Below are positions 47,232 through 58,127 of a DNA stretch of 64,000 nt, piece after piece. Origin of the DNA: Filosporella fistucella (Eukaryota; Ascomycota; Leotiomycetes; Helotiales). A model generated the notes under the pieces. The model saw only the letters and a list, made by a program, of their open reading frames with translations. It ran no database searches and was not told where the DNA came from. The stretch covers positions 1,736,001 through 1,800,000 of the forward strand of contig JAQJZZ010000010.1 in NCBI GenBank assembly GCA_030077755.1, read 5' to 3'. Both the position numbers and the translations under genes were made by a program. The stretch's first letter is position 1; each line of letters begins with the position of its first letter.

Positions 47232-48210
47232 ATGGCAAGCGCACACAAGGCTCGTCGAAGCACAACGGATGCTGAGTTAGCACTCTCCGCACCTTCCTCA
47301 AAATCATTTCGCCCGAAACAAAATCACCCTTTCTGAAGCACCTGAATGCATCACTGAACGGTGCTACCCAGAAACAACTTCCTTCTCTTGGGGAAAATTG
47401 GACTTGTAAGGCTCAAGACTCGCTCGAATTCCTGGATGACGTGAATGAAATTCTTTTGCATCACTTCACAAGGATCAAGCTTGTGCACGAGGATAGTCGC
47501 CCACAATGGACCATTGAACATGAAGATTTTCTCAAAAGTGCTGAAACGAGCAGAAAGAGAAGTGCCAGAAAAACAGAGACTGCACATCGAATGCGAAAAA
47601 TATGTGAGGATAACTTGAAGAAGTGCTTTCTTCAACTTATGAGATCATTCATTATTTGGCACGACCACTTCTAGACAATCGGAAATGCGGCTAGGATTAG
47701 TCTTCCTGCTGTCTGCAATCTGTTGCAAGGGGGCTTGGTGCTCCTTGTCGAAAACATCAACGCCGCCATGGTGCATCAATTAATCAAGAAGCTGGCTCGT
47801 AAAGTCAAATACTAGACACTGCAGGATTTCAAGACCGTTCAAAGTTGCCCTAAAAAAAACACCCCAAAAGCAGAAAGAGGACTGTTGCAGACGATTTGTA
47901 CAGATTGGGAAGGCTGCATTGACGAGTACAACTGTCTCACTTCTCATTTGCAAAAGATCAGGCGCGTTTAACATTTTTGACATTCCCATCTTAGCGTCAG
48001 CTTAGTAGGCTGCTCAGCCAAAAGAAAAATGTATTCACCCAAGTTCTATGCAAGTCCAACATGTCAACAGCACTCAAACACAAGGAGGATCAACAGTTAT
48101 AGGGTCGGGTGATACTTCTCATGCAGTTATAGGCCAGAGATTTTGGGCCGATGCTGGACCGCAGTGGGAGCTTACAGGTCTCCTAGTTTGTCAAACGACG
48201 GAGAGAATAA
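47232..48210 (+). pseudogene. Decayed gene with in-frame TAG stops, family unknown
   Basis: Begins at ATG 47232 (MASAHKARRSTTDAELALSA...). It shifts one frame near 47315 and continues as a long helical, charged sequence. Sections include KHLNASLNGATQKQLPSLGEN, DSLEFLDDVNEILLHHFTRI and QWTIEHEDFLKSAETS, to TAG at 47672. The same frame goes on after the stop (TIGNAARISLPAVCNLLQGGL, then KKLARKVKY), meets a second TAG near 47812, and continues through ERGLLQTICTDWEGCIDEYN. A further open piece near 48060-48210 reads NSTQTQGGSTVIGSGDTSHA, then GQRFWADAGPQW. Both TAGs could come from CAG by C-to-T change, as RIP makes. A helical domain followed by a Gly/Ser/Val repeat-like motif is reminiscent of fungal STAND N-terminal regions, but I cannot identify it. 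Confidence 0.4.
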
Positions 48211-51200
48211 ACTAGGCAATAATAAAGTGGTGAGAAGAATGCCACTAGGTACGCAAATGAGGCCATCGCAAAAACGTTCTGAAGGAAGGGCAATTTTCGG
48301 TCCCAAGTCGTTCTAGGCAGAGAAGAGTATTACGGCTTAAACTTTGAAATAGGAGTAAATGGAGGTACTGACGCTAAATGCCGAGAAGCGGCTGGATATC
48401 GATTACGATTACATCTATGTTGTTTAGCAAGTTAAGAGGAATCTTATTAAAGCCAATATTCTCTAGATAATACGAGATAGGGATTCCGGGGGATGGAAGC
48501 TATTTGAATGACACTGAACACCAATCATCTCACCAATTGTGATGATAGAAAGGCTCTGTCCCTCTACCAGTATTAATTTGCCCGGCTTCTCTTAGAAGAC
48601 CGTCACAGAGCGTGCATAGCAAACCAGTTCCGAGTCTTCTCGTCTTTGCCTTGCGCGTCTTGTTAACATCGAAACGGTGATGAAAACGGAGATGGCGATA
48701 GAGATAGGGAAAACGGAGAAACGGTGGGGGAGCTGCAGGCGGCAGCAATGAAAATGGAGGATATCCTGACAACGGATGGTCCACTTCAGTCACACCAATA
48801 GCAAAACCCCGGGGACCTCCTAGAGTCGCCGGGACTCAAAAATCCAATGCGGACACTTGATCAAGGATTGATATAACAAAATAGAGAGAAAATGAATAGA
48901 CGCTACCGGAAAATCGTTTGAGGATGTCCAACTGACATGAATATGTACAGATGATCGTGAAAATGGGGGTGGTGGAATGGAATTTTGCCAGGGCTGGAAC
49001 GTGGATTGGAGCCGTGTCGTTGCCCATGGAGACAAAGCTCATATGCTATTCTGTGACTTGTGGGCGCCCCGGACAACTGTTCTTCACCGACGGCACCCAG
49101 ATACTCAAGCGATCGCAAGAGATGCAGGGGAAAGCAAACCACCGTCAGCCCAAATAACCAAACTGGAGGAGTAATGGTGCCAAAGCGGGAGTTGCATTTT
49201 AGTACGGAAATAGTGGAGCTCGAAACCTTCCTAAACATCGATCTCACCAGCAGCCGCAAGTCTTTCGCATCATAGATGAAGGATTTTTGATTGAGTTTCC
49301 TTATATTGTCTCAATCTTTCTTATCCTACTCTCCGGCACATAATGATGATAGTGGCTTCGGTGGGAGGAAGGTAATTGTGATCAGCTCTGGGATAAGGGG
49401 GTAGCTCGTGCTTTAACCTTGAGATATCTCCTCGTGTTTCTCAAGATAGTGACCGAGAAGCACATTGAAAGAAATATCATCTGATCAATATATGAACCTG
49501 ATAACTCCATCCTTGTGTCGCCAGGCAGACTTAAAAGCACTTGCGATATCAAAGATATGAACAGCAAAAACTAATCCCAGCTTAGTAAGGATACTGTAAT
49601 AGGGTTAAAAGTTTCGTCACTTGGTACAATTGAACAATTTTCTCAAACGTCATCGAAGCGATGGACAACGCAATTCGACAGATATGAATCTGGGAAGTCC
49701 CCACAGCGAAAGTATTGCGCCACGGATTTCCCCATTCACTTCTGAAGAAAGCAAAACATGATCCAAGGCACTGAAGGTGGGACAATCTTTCATGAATGGC
49801 ATCAACTGATTTGGGAGCCTGTGACACCTGGAACACAGGGGGATGCCCCTTAACTTGTAGCTATAAAGTTCTATCTAGTTGCCACGACTATTGGGATATG
49901 CCAATACCAGCCATTGTCCACACTCGAGAAGTACTGGTTACAATTGTGAAATAGTAGTATGTATGGGTGGTGTAGGGACTCCCAGATGTTCACGGCAGCT
50001 CTGCCAGGCTGGTATTCAATCTGCAAATCCTGAACATTGTGGAATTCGGGCGCAGCCCAATATTAAATGAAGTATACGTCGAGGAGCTATTGCTCGCGGT
50101 GCTGAGGATTCGAGACGGACGGTGCTCTTGAAGTGGAATATATGAGAACAGATACTTGTAAATTGAGTTTTTGGACAGGCCATCCCTTGCTGACTCCCAC
50201 CTGGTGCTGATCCCATACTGGAGTCCCTGCGCAATGAATCAAGATCCCACTGCTTGTTGTCTTCGCCTAATTACAGCCTCTGCCTGCACTCCACCTTCAA
50301 CTGCCAGGCACAATCTATCGACGAGTGCCCTTAACGTGGTGTCCCTCGTCTTTCACTTCCGTCTCAACTCGAAAATGGCGAGTCTGCATCATCCAGACGT
50401 GACGATAGAAAGTTCTCTATGAGTAGAAAGTGTGTGACGACGCAGGGACCGCATATTCATACGCCATCTTCTGCGCAAATGTGACAATCAAGGCGATCGA
50501 TCAAGCGAACAACTTTCGATCTTCACAAGTAGGCGGATAATTTTGCGGGGAGATAAAATATGTTTTAGCCTTCTGAACTCAAGGGTGACTGACACCAGGC
50601 CATCGAGAGGCAATGAGAGTGCGGTAGCGTTGGACGAGAAGGTTGAGGAAGAGGATGGGGCAGTTAAGTTAAGGTGCTCAGTAGACCCCCGAGGGTTCGA
50701 CTCTCAAGTTGTCAATAGTCGAGAATACGGTAATGCATTCCTGATAGCCGCGCGGAGCAACAATGCCGGAAATGCGATCCAGGCTCGCACTTCATCAAAT
50801 GTGCTCAGTGAAAATTTTGACTCGAGTATGTGTGTGAGAGAATCTTGATTTCAGGGAAGGATTCGGAGTCTTGTTCGACGTAGGTAGATGTGGTTGAGTC
50901 TGTTGGTTGCAGCCTGTTCTGCCTCGAGCCAGCCGGACGGATAACGCACCAAAGTGCTAGAAGAAATCAAACTGCAAATCGTATCTAGTGATAATTCATG
51001 TCATGAAGAAGATTGCAACAGCTTCGGATTGCTTTACGACAAAGGGGTGGATACATACATACCAGTATCCTGGATTATGTTGAATCCAAGGATTGTCTCC
51101 TGCAATAATACAAACCGAGACACTCCTTGGGAAGTCCCATATTTTGAGACGATTCCCACTGTTGTCCACAAATTTGTTCATTGGCGCATTAAACTTGATA

Positions 51201-51276
51201 CTCGAAAATTCTCCCCAACAGAAATTAACACGCGAAAGTAGGCGGTCAAAATTATTGTTACCAGGTCCAGAATCCC
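48211..51276. other. 3 kb gene-poor region
   Basis: Open frames up to about 118 codons occur on both strands (for example 48903-49259 minus, 50543-50848 plus), mostly without ATG. None has a domain or splice partners. An AT-rich patch at 48400-48480 resembles the base composition of the transposon interior, but I found no repeats framing it. Confidence 0.4.
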
Positions 51277-51735
51277 CTTCTTCACAGGCTTGCTAAACAA
51301 GCCATGCAATGAAAAGATTCGCGTTACTCGGAGGCAGTGAAATACCGAGAACACTGTGGCAAGAAACATAGGCAAGCCCAGAGGTTTCTCGCCGAGAGGC
51401 AAAAATAAGTATAATCAATGTGATGGCCAGTGGCCATCTTTCAGAGATTCTAGTGCCAAGTCAGCATGGAATAAAAATCATTTGTGCAAGTGGAAAAACT
51501 TACAAACTGAAAAGAACAGATCTGCAAAGGTCGTTAGCAAAAAACTACAGAGCCGTGGTGTTGAAGGAGCACGAACACTACACTTGATCTAAGCCAATAG
51601 GCAAAGAGAGCTGAAGAAGAAAAAGAGTAAATTGAGGGGAGGAGTTGAGCTTATATAGATTTCTGTGTGGCAGGAATGGCGCTAAGAGAAACTAGTAAAA
51701 CATGTGACTACTATCAAACAGAGCAAACAAGGTCA
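51277..51735 (-). repeat. Duplicated transcription unit, copy B (minus strand)
   Basis: Counterpart of copy A. It shares the TATA box, the 30-base leader block (51583-51612, identical to A) and the body sequence. It lacks copy A's first intron: the leader runs straight on as AGATCAAG-TGTAGTG. It carries its own 54-nt intron at 51503-51450 (GTAAGT...CTGAC...CTAG), which copy A lacks precisely. No shared open reading frame was found. Confidence 0.75.
51651..51657 (-). promoter_or_regulatory. TATA box of copy B
   Basis: TATATAA on the minus strand, at nearly the same distance from the identical leader block as in copy A. Confidence 0.6.
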
Positions 51736-51949
51736 TTTCAGTTCAAATCAAGTGGTGCACTGTATGTCCATTCGAAAGGGCGGTGTGGCAAATGTCGGGA
51801 CGGATCAGAGTGAGCCCGGCACTCGGTATAGGCCACAGCGATAGGGATACGCAAATCCTTGAGGCCTTGGCGCGATCTCACCAAAATACCAACTTACGAT
51901 ACCTTGTTACTGGAAAGCCTGGGGAGGGACCGGTGTTGGAAGCTGTGCA

Positions 51950-52060
51950 CGTACAGGGTAAGCATGATGAATCTGCTTATGTTCTTGAGACCTACAAGAG
52001 CCATATCTCTCCTATTTCCGCTTCTACTTCACAGAACTGGATACCAGGTAGCCAATGCCG
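51950..52060 (+). repeat. Coding-like duplicated fragment, copy 1
   Basis: In one frame reads FLRPTRAISLLFPLLLHRTG plus a few flanking residues. It is similar to the fragment about 650 bases downstream (IRAISAIFALLLHITGYEVL), with many differences at third codon positions. It lies in an open frame (51859-52134) without other protein evidence. Confidence 0.4.
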
Positions 52061-52524
52061 CGGCGGGCGGAAGTTCCACGTTTAGTCTCGAATGTGTTCT
52101 TAACCCGCTTCGATACTGCATCCTCTACACCTGAGTTAGTTTATCCTATTGAAACAAGTGTCGACTTACTCTGGTGATCATAACAACATAAAGCGTCGGG
52201 AATTTGGAGATTGGGGCATCCTTTTTTTTGTCTTTGCACAGAGCTGTTGTCATTCCTTGCTCAGCTTTCCTAGCTTTAGCCATTGATCAATTCGCCATTG
52301 GAGCAGAATAGAATGACTGAACACCGTATAGTATTTGACAAATTAGTGAAAAGGCTAAGATGTTCAGACTTATTATCGTTGTTGTCAAGCAAGCTAGATT
52401 TTGCTTAGTTAGTACATAAGCACTGCAAACTCCAGCCAAAGATATTGTAACTACTTACCTTACCATTGTCTCAATTACACTATATTCTGCCAAATCTAGA
52501 CAAAATGCTAAGGTCGAACTTGGC

Positions 52525-52977
52525 TTGTCGAACTGGCAGGGCTCTTATAGAGGTCTTTTTAGCCCAGCAATAGCTGGCTTGCTAAATCCCACGAATATTG
52601 ACTCTGGTGCTCCAAATGTGCTTCTGATCTTGAAACCTATAAGAGCCATATCCGCCATATTTGCGCTTCTACTTCACATAACTGGCTATGAGGTGTTACG
52701 AATGCACCGTTTATGGAGGAGTTTTGTCTGCGAGCTGGAAAAGTATATAGGACGACCTATTACTTTTAGCAATGCAATTTTACACATCTCAAAACCAGGT
52801 TGTCTGTCCATTGCGCCGACTTATTCCAATTATTATTGTCTGTTGAACGTTGCAAACATGCTGGATTATCTCAAGGGACCAGTTCAGTCATGGCTTATTG
52901 GTTGTATTAGCTTGAGGTTTGTAGTGGCTTGTAGCATGACGGAATATTCTGATCGTGTTTTATTGTTCCTAGGATAA
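52525..52977 (+). pseudogene. Unknown open frame carrying copy 2 of the duplicated fragment
   Basis: 150-codon open frame beginning with ATG (MSNWQGSYRGLFSPAIAGLL). It contains the second copy of the NVLLILKPIRAISAIFALLL motif, then HRLWRSFVCELEKYIGRPIT. Two hydrophobic stretches are visible. I recognise no family. Because copy 1 upstream is shorter and flanked by unrelated sequence, both are more likely remnants of a duplicated gene than active genes, but an expressed orphan cannot be excluded. Confidence 0.3.
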
Positions 52978-53136
52978 ATTAATCCATTCACTATGCAGTC
53001 ACAGAGCCAGTTTAGGAAGTCAAATCGGAAGTCGATGGTTGATAATTCTGACTTCATTTCGTAACATAAAATGCTAATAATATACATTATATAGGATCCT
53101 GCCTTCATTCCCCGTTTTTGGTTCACATTATAATAT

Positions 53137-53822
53137 TTATACAACCTTATCACCGAGCTTCTTCTCAAACTCCTCAACCGAGAGCGCGGAGTTGGTGGTG
53201 ACACCGTGGTGTTGGGATGGCTCTTGGATCTTCTCCTTTACGTCAATTCTCTTGTGGGTGACAGATGGATCGATAACCTCTGTGGAAATTATTAGCAACA
53301 TACTTTGGGATTCATTCCTGGTGACTTACCCTTCTCGATCACTGGCTGGATAGTCTCGTGCAAGTGGTGGTGCACATGTTCCTCCACTTGAGTGGGCTCC
53401 ACAGTCTTTGACTCAAATTGCTTCTCTTCTGAGGTATTCTCAAATCCAGCACGATCAGCCTTGGCTTTCACCTTGGCAGCTCCATCATCATTGTTGACTT
53501 CGCGATACTTGGTCTCTTGCACATCTTCGTGCTTCTCTGGCAACACCTCAGAGGCCTTGAGAGGTTGGACTGTAGTATGGTAGTGATCTTGGTGCTTCTC
53601 CTTCTCGACAAAGGTCTGCTCGCGAGTCTCGTGTTGCTTTTTGACGTGGGTGTGCTCGACAGCAGGAGCCACATCCTGGTCGACTGTTGTGTCTACATCC
53701 TCCCCTGTGGTAGTAGGCAGAGTGGTATTGGCCTCCTTCTGGGCTACGTTTTCACCATCTGGCTGGGTAGCAGGCGCATCCTTGGCGAAGAGCTTGTTGA
53801 CTGCGTTCACGGCGTTATCCAT
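53137..53822 (-). CDS. Conserved fungal allergen-like/stress protein, His/Thr-rich
   Basis: Two exons (53822-53330, 53279-53137; intron 50 nt) give 211 aa, hydrophilic and highly charged, with no signal peptide or membrane segment. It is built from loosely repeated units of the type His-x-His-Thr-Thr-Val-Gln-Pro: KHQDHYHTTVQPL near residue 75 and VHHHLHETIQPVIEKE near 155, with Glu/Lys-rich linkers between. The C-terminus is NSALSVEEFEKKLGDKVV. Filamentous fungi have a family of such proteins, often labelled putative allergen, that is abundant in stationary or stressed cells. I rely on that resemblance only. Its molecular role is unknown; the sequence suggests a disordered, possibly metal-binding protein. 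Confidence 0.75.
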
Positions 53823-55330
53823 TTTGTTGATGCTTGTTCAAAAGATGTTTGATAAAGTATATGTTCATTTTTTGAAGCATTCTTTCGTGTTTATATACGG
53901 GCAATTCCCAGCTGCCGTCCCAACGACGTAATTAACGGCTTGTTCATATTTGTATGATGGTCTTTTCCTCGGCTTGTAGTAAAAGGAACCTGTGCATTGC
54001 GTCACGAATGACCTATTCGATGTTAAGCAAAAGTTGGCACGGCTGGAGCGTGAGGGCTAGAAGAGATTGATCGTTAAACCTGTCCAACTTGTCCCAAGGA
54101 CCCCGCCATCGAACCCTGCAGACATGCGCCACACCTCGCCACACCTGTCACTGAGCTTGAATATTTGGCACGTGAAAACGCACTATTGATGGAATCGAGA
54201 TCGAGAATTAGGTACCCTCGACCTACGTACGGAATATGCAACATGAGGACAGATCTTTAATGAATTTGAGTTTGGAAGACTTGGCAGCCAAGGCCCCGTG
54301 ATATTGTATGATTGCAACAGAATCCGTCCTAATTTTTGGTTCATACATCTGCTTGGCAATTTGTCATCGTCTTCTGATAAAGGCTGCCGTTCAGCAGAAC
54401 ATGAAGATTATAGCAGTTCAGGATGTCTATGTTTCTAGGCATTCCCAGCTCTTCTTAGACCCAAGACTTATCTGCCTTTGGCATTGAAAGGAAGTCTAGG
54501 GTATAGGTACAAGTATCTAACGTATCCACAACCAGGCCATAAGGATCGCCCATGTTTAAGTACGTATGGCGTGGTCTCGTTGACAAGACGATTAAGTGAA
54601 CATGAAATAAAATCACCCGACTACAAGAATCTTCACCGGAGGGTTTTCTAAGGTCTCCCCGTTCGGAGGGGGCTGGAGTTGTGCCAATTTGTTTGAATTG
54701 AGCTTTTTTGGAGGGGGAACATGACGGGGGGTTTCCCTAGAGTTCTTTGGGGGGATTCATTTGAGTGGTGATTCAGATTATATCCGAATCTCTGAAGTAG
54801 TTGTAATTGAGAGAAATATTAAATTGTTAGTTAGACTAACAATTGTCGCATACTGGACTAGGAGCTTTGGTTTCATGGGCATGTCTTCTACCAGCTCTTT
54901 GAACCCGTCCATCGGAGCCTCTGTAGCTGGACATATCAAGCAGAGAGCATAGGAACAGAGATAAGTACATCAGGATTGAACTCACAACCTCCTCACTATT
55001 AAAATTGTAAGCGGTCGGTGCCAAGAAATATCAACTGAAAGTCAACATAAGCTCTGTCGGGCCGAGACGGGACCGAAATCCCTCCACGTGATACTATATG
55101 TACACATGAAAATGTTTCACCCACGTGACGATAGTCTTCTTGCTTTGTTCACCCTTGACAACTCGATCACAATGGCAATTATGTGGTCCCAATGACTTGT
55201 ATCGCGTTACGAAATAGCTTTTCTTCTGATCAAAGTTTAGAAACAGCCCAGAAAAGAGGATCAAGCGCGCTGGAAGCAGTTTTGGCTCTCAGGTCATTCC
55301 ACCCCAAGGAGCGGACCTCAATCTAATGGA
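53823..55330. other. Intergenic, 1.5 kb
   Basis: It holds the promoter of the allergen-like gene at the left. The middle has four runs of five to six G at 54668, 54713, 54726 and 54749. A perfect 10-bp inverted repeat with a 3-base loop is at 54822-54844, and a tRNA-like relic is on the minus strand near 54960-55030 (see findings). No protein gene supported. Confidence 0.4.
54822..54844. repeat. Short perfect inverted repeat (hairpin)
   Basis: AATTGTTAGT, loop TAG, ACTAACAATT: ten perfect pairs. It lies about 120 bases from the tRNA-like relic. It could be a small mobile-element end or a terminator-like fold; its role is unknown. Confidence 0.8.
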
Positions 55331-56179
55331 ATGGACGTCACAAGTCTGATCGAAAATGTTGGAGCAAGCGCCACTGGTAGCATCCTCTCAAAGCTTCTCT
55401 GCTATCCCCTAGACACAATCAGTGTACAGTTCCAGACCTCGACCCGAAGGCCACTTCTCTCCATCCCACTCACAGCATACTATCGAGGCATCGGAGTCAC
55501 GCTTCTCACAGTCACACCAGCTACGGCTCTTTACCTTACCACGCGAGAAGCAGCTCAAATTGCACTACTGCCTCATCTCGGAGACAGTGCACTCAATGAT
55601 GCTGCGTCGGGTGTTTTGGCCGAGCTCTCTGGGAGCGTTCTCTTTACTCCCATGGAAGTTTTGAAAGCTCGGCTTCAAATCTCCCGGTCTCGCCAGGAAG
55701 GAAAACTACTGTATCAACTACGAGATATAGCAAAGAAAGAAGGATTTCGAGGATTTTACAGGGGTTACGTTATGGGCATCCTGAGTTATATTCCATATAA
55801 CATCCTTTGGTGGACTACATACGGCAACATCAGACGAGGAATGTCTGATAAGAGTATGGTGGCTCAAATTGCATGTGGAGCTGGGGCAGCATCTTTCAGT
55901 TCCGCAGCCTTCATTCATCCATTGGAATTGGTCAAGACGAGGTATCAGGTCGCAACCTCGGACACAGTTGCAGCAGCAGGCGTGGTGACAGGATCCCGGA
56001 ATTCGGATAGAGATGGTCTCAGACAGGTTGTTAAGAATGTGATGAAAGAAAGCGGGCCAAAAGGATTTTACGCAGGCTTCCTACCGACACTGATGAGAAG
56101 CGTACCAAGCTCGATTATTATGATGAGTGTTTTTGAGCACTTGAAAGCCAAGAGGAAGCCTGAGGAGAATTCGAATTAA
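55331..56179 (+). CDS. Mitochondrial carrier family (SLC25) transporter
   Basis: Inner-membrane solute carrier of 282 aa, single exon. It shows the threefold repeat. The signature helices are CYPLDTISVQFQ (about residue 26), FTPMEVLKARLQ (about 107) and IHPLELVKTRYQ (about 198). Each is followed by the family's GxxGFYRG-type loop, for example KEGFRGFYRGY and SGPKGFYAGFLPTLMR. The first repeat is imperfect, with Ser-Val in place of the usual basic residue. The C-terminus SVPSSIIMMSVFEHLK is typical. The substrate is not clear; the closest feel is to the S-adenosylmethionine/small-carrier group, which is a guess. Length is normal. Confidence 0.92.
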   Translation: MDVTSLIENVGASATGSILSKLLCYPLDTISVQFQTSTRRPLLSIPLTAYYRGIGVTLLTVTPATALYLTTREAAQIALLPHLGDSALNDAASGVLAELSGSVLFTPMEVLKARLQISRSRQEGKLLYQLRDIAKKEGFRGFYRGYVMGILSYIPYNILWWTTYGNIRRGMSDKSMVAQIACGAGAASFSSAAFIHPLELVKTRYQVATSDTVAAAGVVTGSRNSDRDGLRQVVKNVMKESGPKGFYAGFLPTLMRSVPSSIIMMSVFEHLKAKRKPEENSN

Positions 56180-56907
56180 GGATTTAAGGCTAGTTTGTTC
56201 GTGTATAAATTTGTTTTATTTGTTCTAGAGTATAGACGGACATTCTATAGACGCATTGTAGCGATACCACAAGGGACAACGAGCGAGAGGTGCTAGCAGC
56301 ATGGATTCATGACTGCTGGACGAAGTAAAGGCATTGAAAGGTGTAGATAAAGTGATAAGGGGAGGCGGGAATTTGGCTGTATTATAGACAAGCCACTCAA
56401 CTTGGGTGCCATGACTACTATGGCTAATCTAGCTGTTCTCAAATGAAGGTCACCCTGATGCGTGAAAACCGACTCCTTTTAGATTAATTATCTCAGATAA
56501 GTCCAAGAGCAGTACTCTCATGATCCATTAATGTGCCCAAAATGGGTGGAGTTTTTGCGCAGTATGATGTCTTTAATCATTGTTAGAAATTTAATGTAAG
56601 GGAAGGAGCATCCCTCTCCTTCTCTCCTCTACTATCATCATGTAGACTGGCTACTCCAGTCCAAGCTAGCAACAATCAATAGACACACATTGCAAGCCTC
56701 ACATTTAACGTGACCAAATGCTCCTCGTCTTTCCAACAAAGAACAATTTCCCTTATTATGGACCTACCGCAAGCATCAAGCACTACTCAAAGATCCTGTA
56801 GCATGCATATGTACTTTCGAATCACTGTAGCTTATATGCAAGCTCAACTTGCAGAAATAATTGTGTGCCTCCTAGAAAAGGCTAAAACACGTAATTAAAA
56901 TTGAAGT
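56180..56907. other. Intergenic, carrier 3' end and SRR1-like upstream
   Basis: About 730 bases. A short ATG frame at 56710-56898 could contribute a first exon to the SRR1-like gene, but no splice join gives recognisable sequence. Nothing else supported. Confidence 0.35.
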
Positions 56908-57532
56908 TCTAGAAAACCCTCTCCAAGGCGAAAACCTCGCTATCGGCCAAGGATACAACTCGCAGCTCTACCCTTATCTTCTCACCAAGACACCGACAGT
57001 CACCTTGCGCGATTCGAATATCCTGGTCCCTTCCCACAGCCTCCCAGAAGCAGAACAACAAATCCTAATCGCGAAACGGAAATGGCTAGGTAAAAGCACT
57101 GCAGGAAAAGACTTAGCTGAAATAATATCTCAGATCATAAAAGATAGAAAAGATAGACCCATTTCCAAAGCAATATGTGTCGGAGTCGGCAGGAAGACTG
57201 AAAGAGACCACGTGCAATTTGCAGACTTCTCTCAGATCACTGCTCAACTTTGCAAGGCCTATCCTTCCCTTCAGGAAAACATAATAGCACAGGATCCAGG
57301 TGTGAGCGAAGAGTGGAAATCCACAATGGAGAATCATGGATGTAGGGTCGTACATCATCCTTCCGCTTTTATTTCCGCCGTAGATGAGGATGCTATTTTG
57401 TATCAAGCAAAAGTGCCGAAGAGCTTTGTCCTCGGGCTTCTAAAACTTCGAAGTTTGCATCATATTGGATTATATATCGGTCCTGGCATTAGGGTGAGTC
57501 GGGATCAATTATGGAAGTGCACCGTGTCATGA
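56908..57532 (+). CDS. SRR1-like domain protein, 5' end unresolved
   Basis: Open frame related to the fungal SRR1-like domain family (plant SRR1, sensitivity to red light reduced); function in fungi is unknown. Core text: KAICVGVGRKTERDHVQFADFS (first strand and glycine loop), LCKAYPSLQENIIAQDPG, ENHGCRVVHHPSAFISAVDE and LRSLHHIGLYIGPGIR. No ATG precedes the domain in frame: a stop lies just upstream of 56900 and the first usable codon is TTG. So an upstream exon is missing or the gene has lost its start. At 57497 a GTGAGT donor could splice to 57564, extending the protein to 57848 with a hydrophobic C-terminal segment (PTIILSLLILVLYIVYTDW), which is not typical. Treat both ends as open. Confidence 0.55.
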
Positions 57533-57848
57533 GGAATTGGTGGACGATACTGACAACAAATAGATCGGGGTATTGTCCTCCAAAACTATACAGTCATCAG
57601 CAATACAATGCTGGATTCTGTTGGTTGCAAGTTTCATCGACTTTCCGTACAGAGCGTTGATACCTACTGGGATTGGGGAAGTTGGGGAATTACTTTGTCG
57701 TCCTAATCCGGATACGGATCCTATGCTTGGAACCGATACATTCCGTATTTGGTGGAGACCAGTTGTACGAGCGCCGGCTCGACCTACCATAATCCTATCT
57801 CTTCTCATCCTGGTTCTGTATATTGTTTATACCGATTGGGTGCGATAA

Positions 57849-58127
57849 CTATGAATAAGAACCTACGGATAGTTTCTTCTTTGGCCCCAGAAAGTTTAAG
57901 AGCGTCTAGAGTGTTAAGGGAAGTGGTGTTAAAGCATAACCACACGCAGTCAATGAGCCACGGAGACGGGATTTGGCCAAGGGAGAATATAGAGAGAGAG
58001 TGATGCAATGACTTATCCCTCGTCTTGACCTAGAAAAAAAATGTACAAAGTGGATCAGTAAAACCCTTGTTCCATCTCTTCTATTGACGCTTGAGGTTCT
58101 ATTGAATCTGTTGAAATTCCCAGCTTT
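57849..58127. other. Convergent intergenic region
   Basis: Short spacer between the SRR1-like region and the P450 3' end; nothing recognised. Confidence 0.4.

Noticed and set aside
50690..50712. B-box-like GGTTCGACTCT suggestive of a tRNA
   Set aside because: The T-stem does not pair beyond three positions and no A box or acceptor stem is present upstream.
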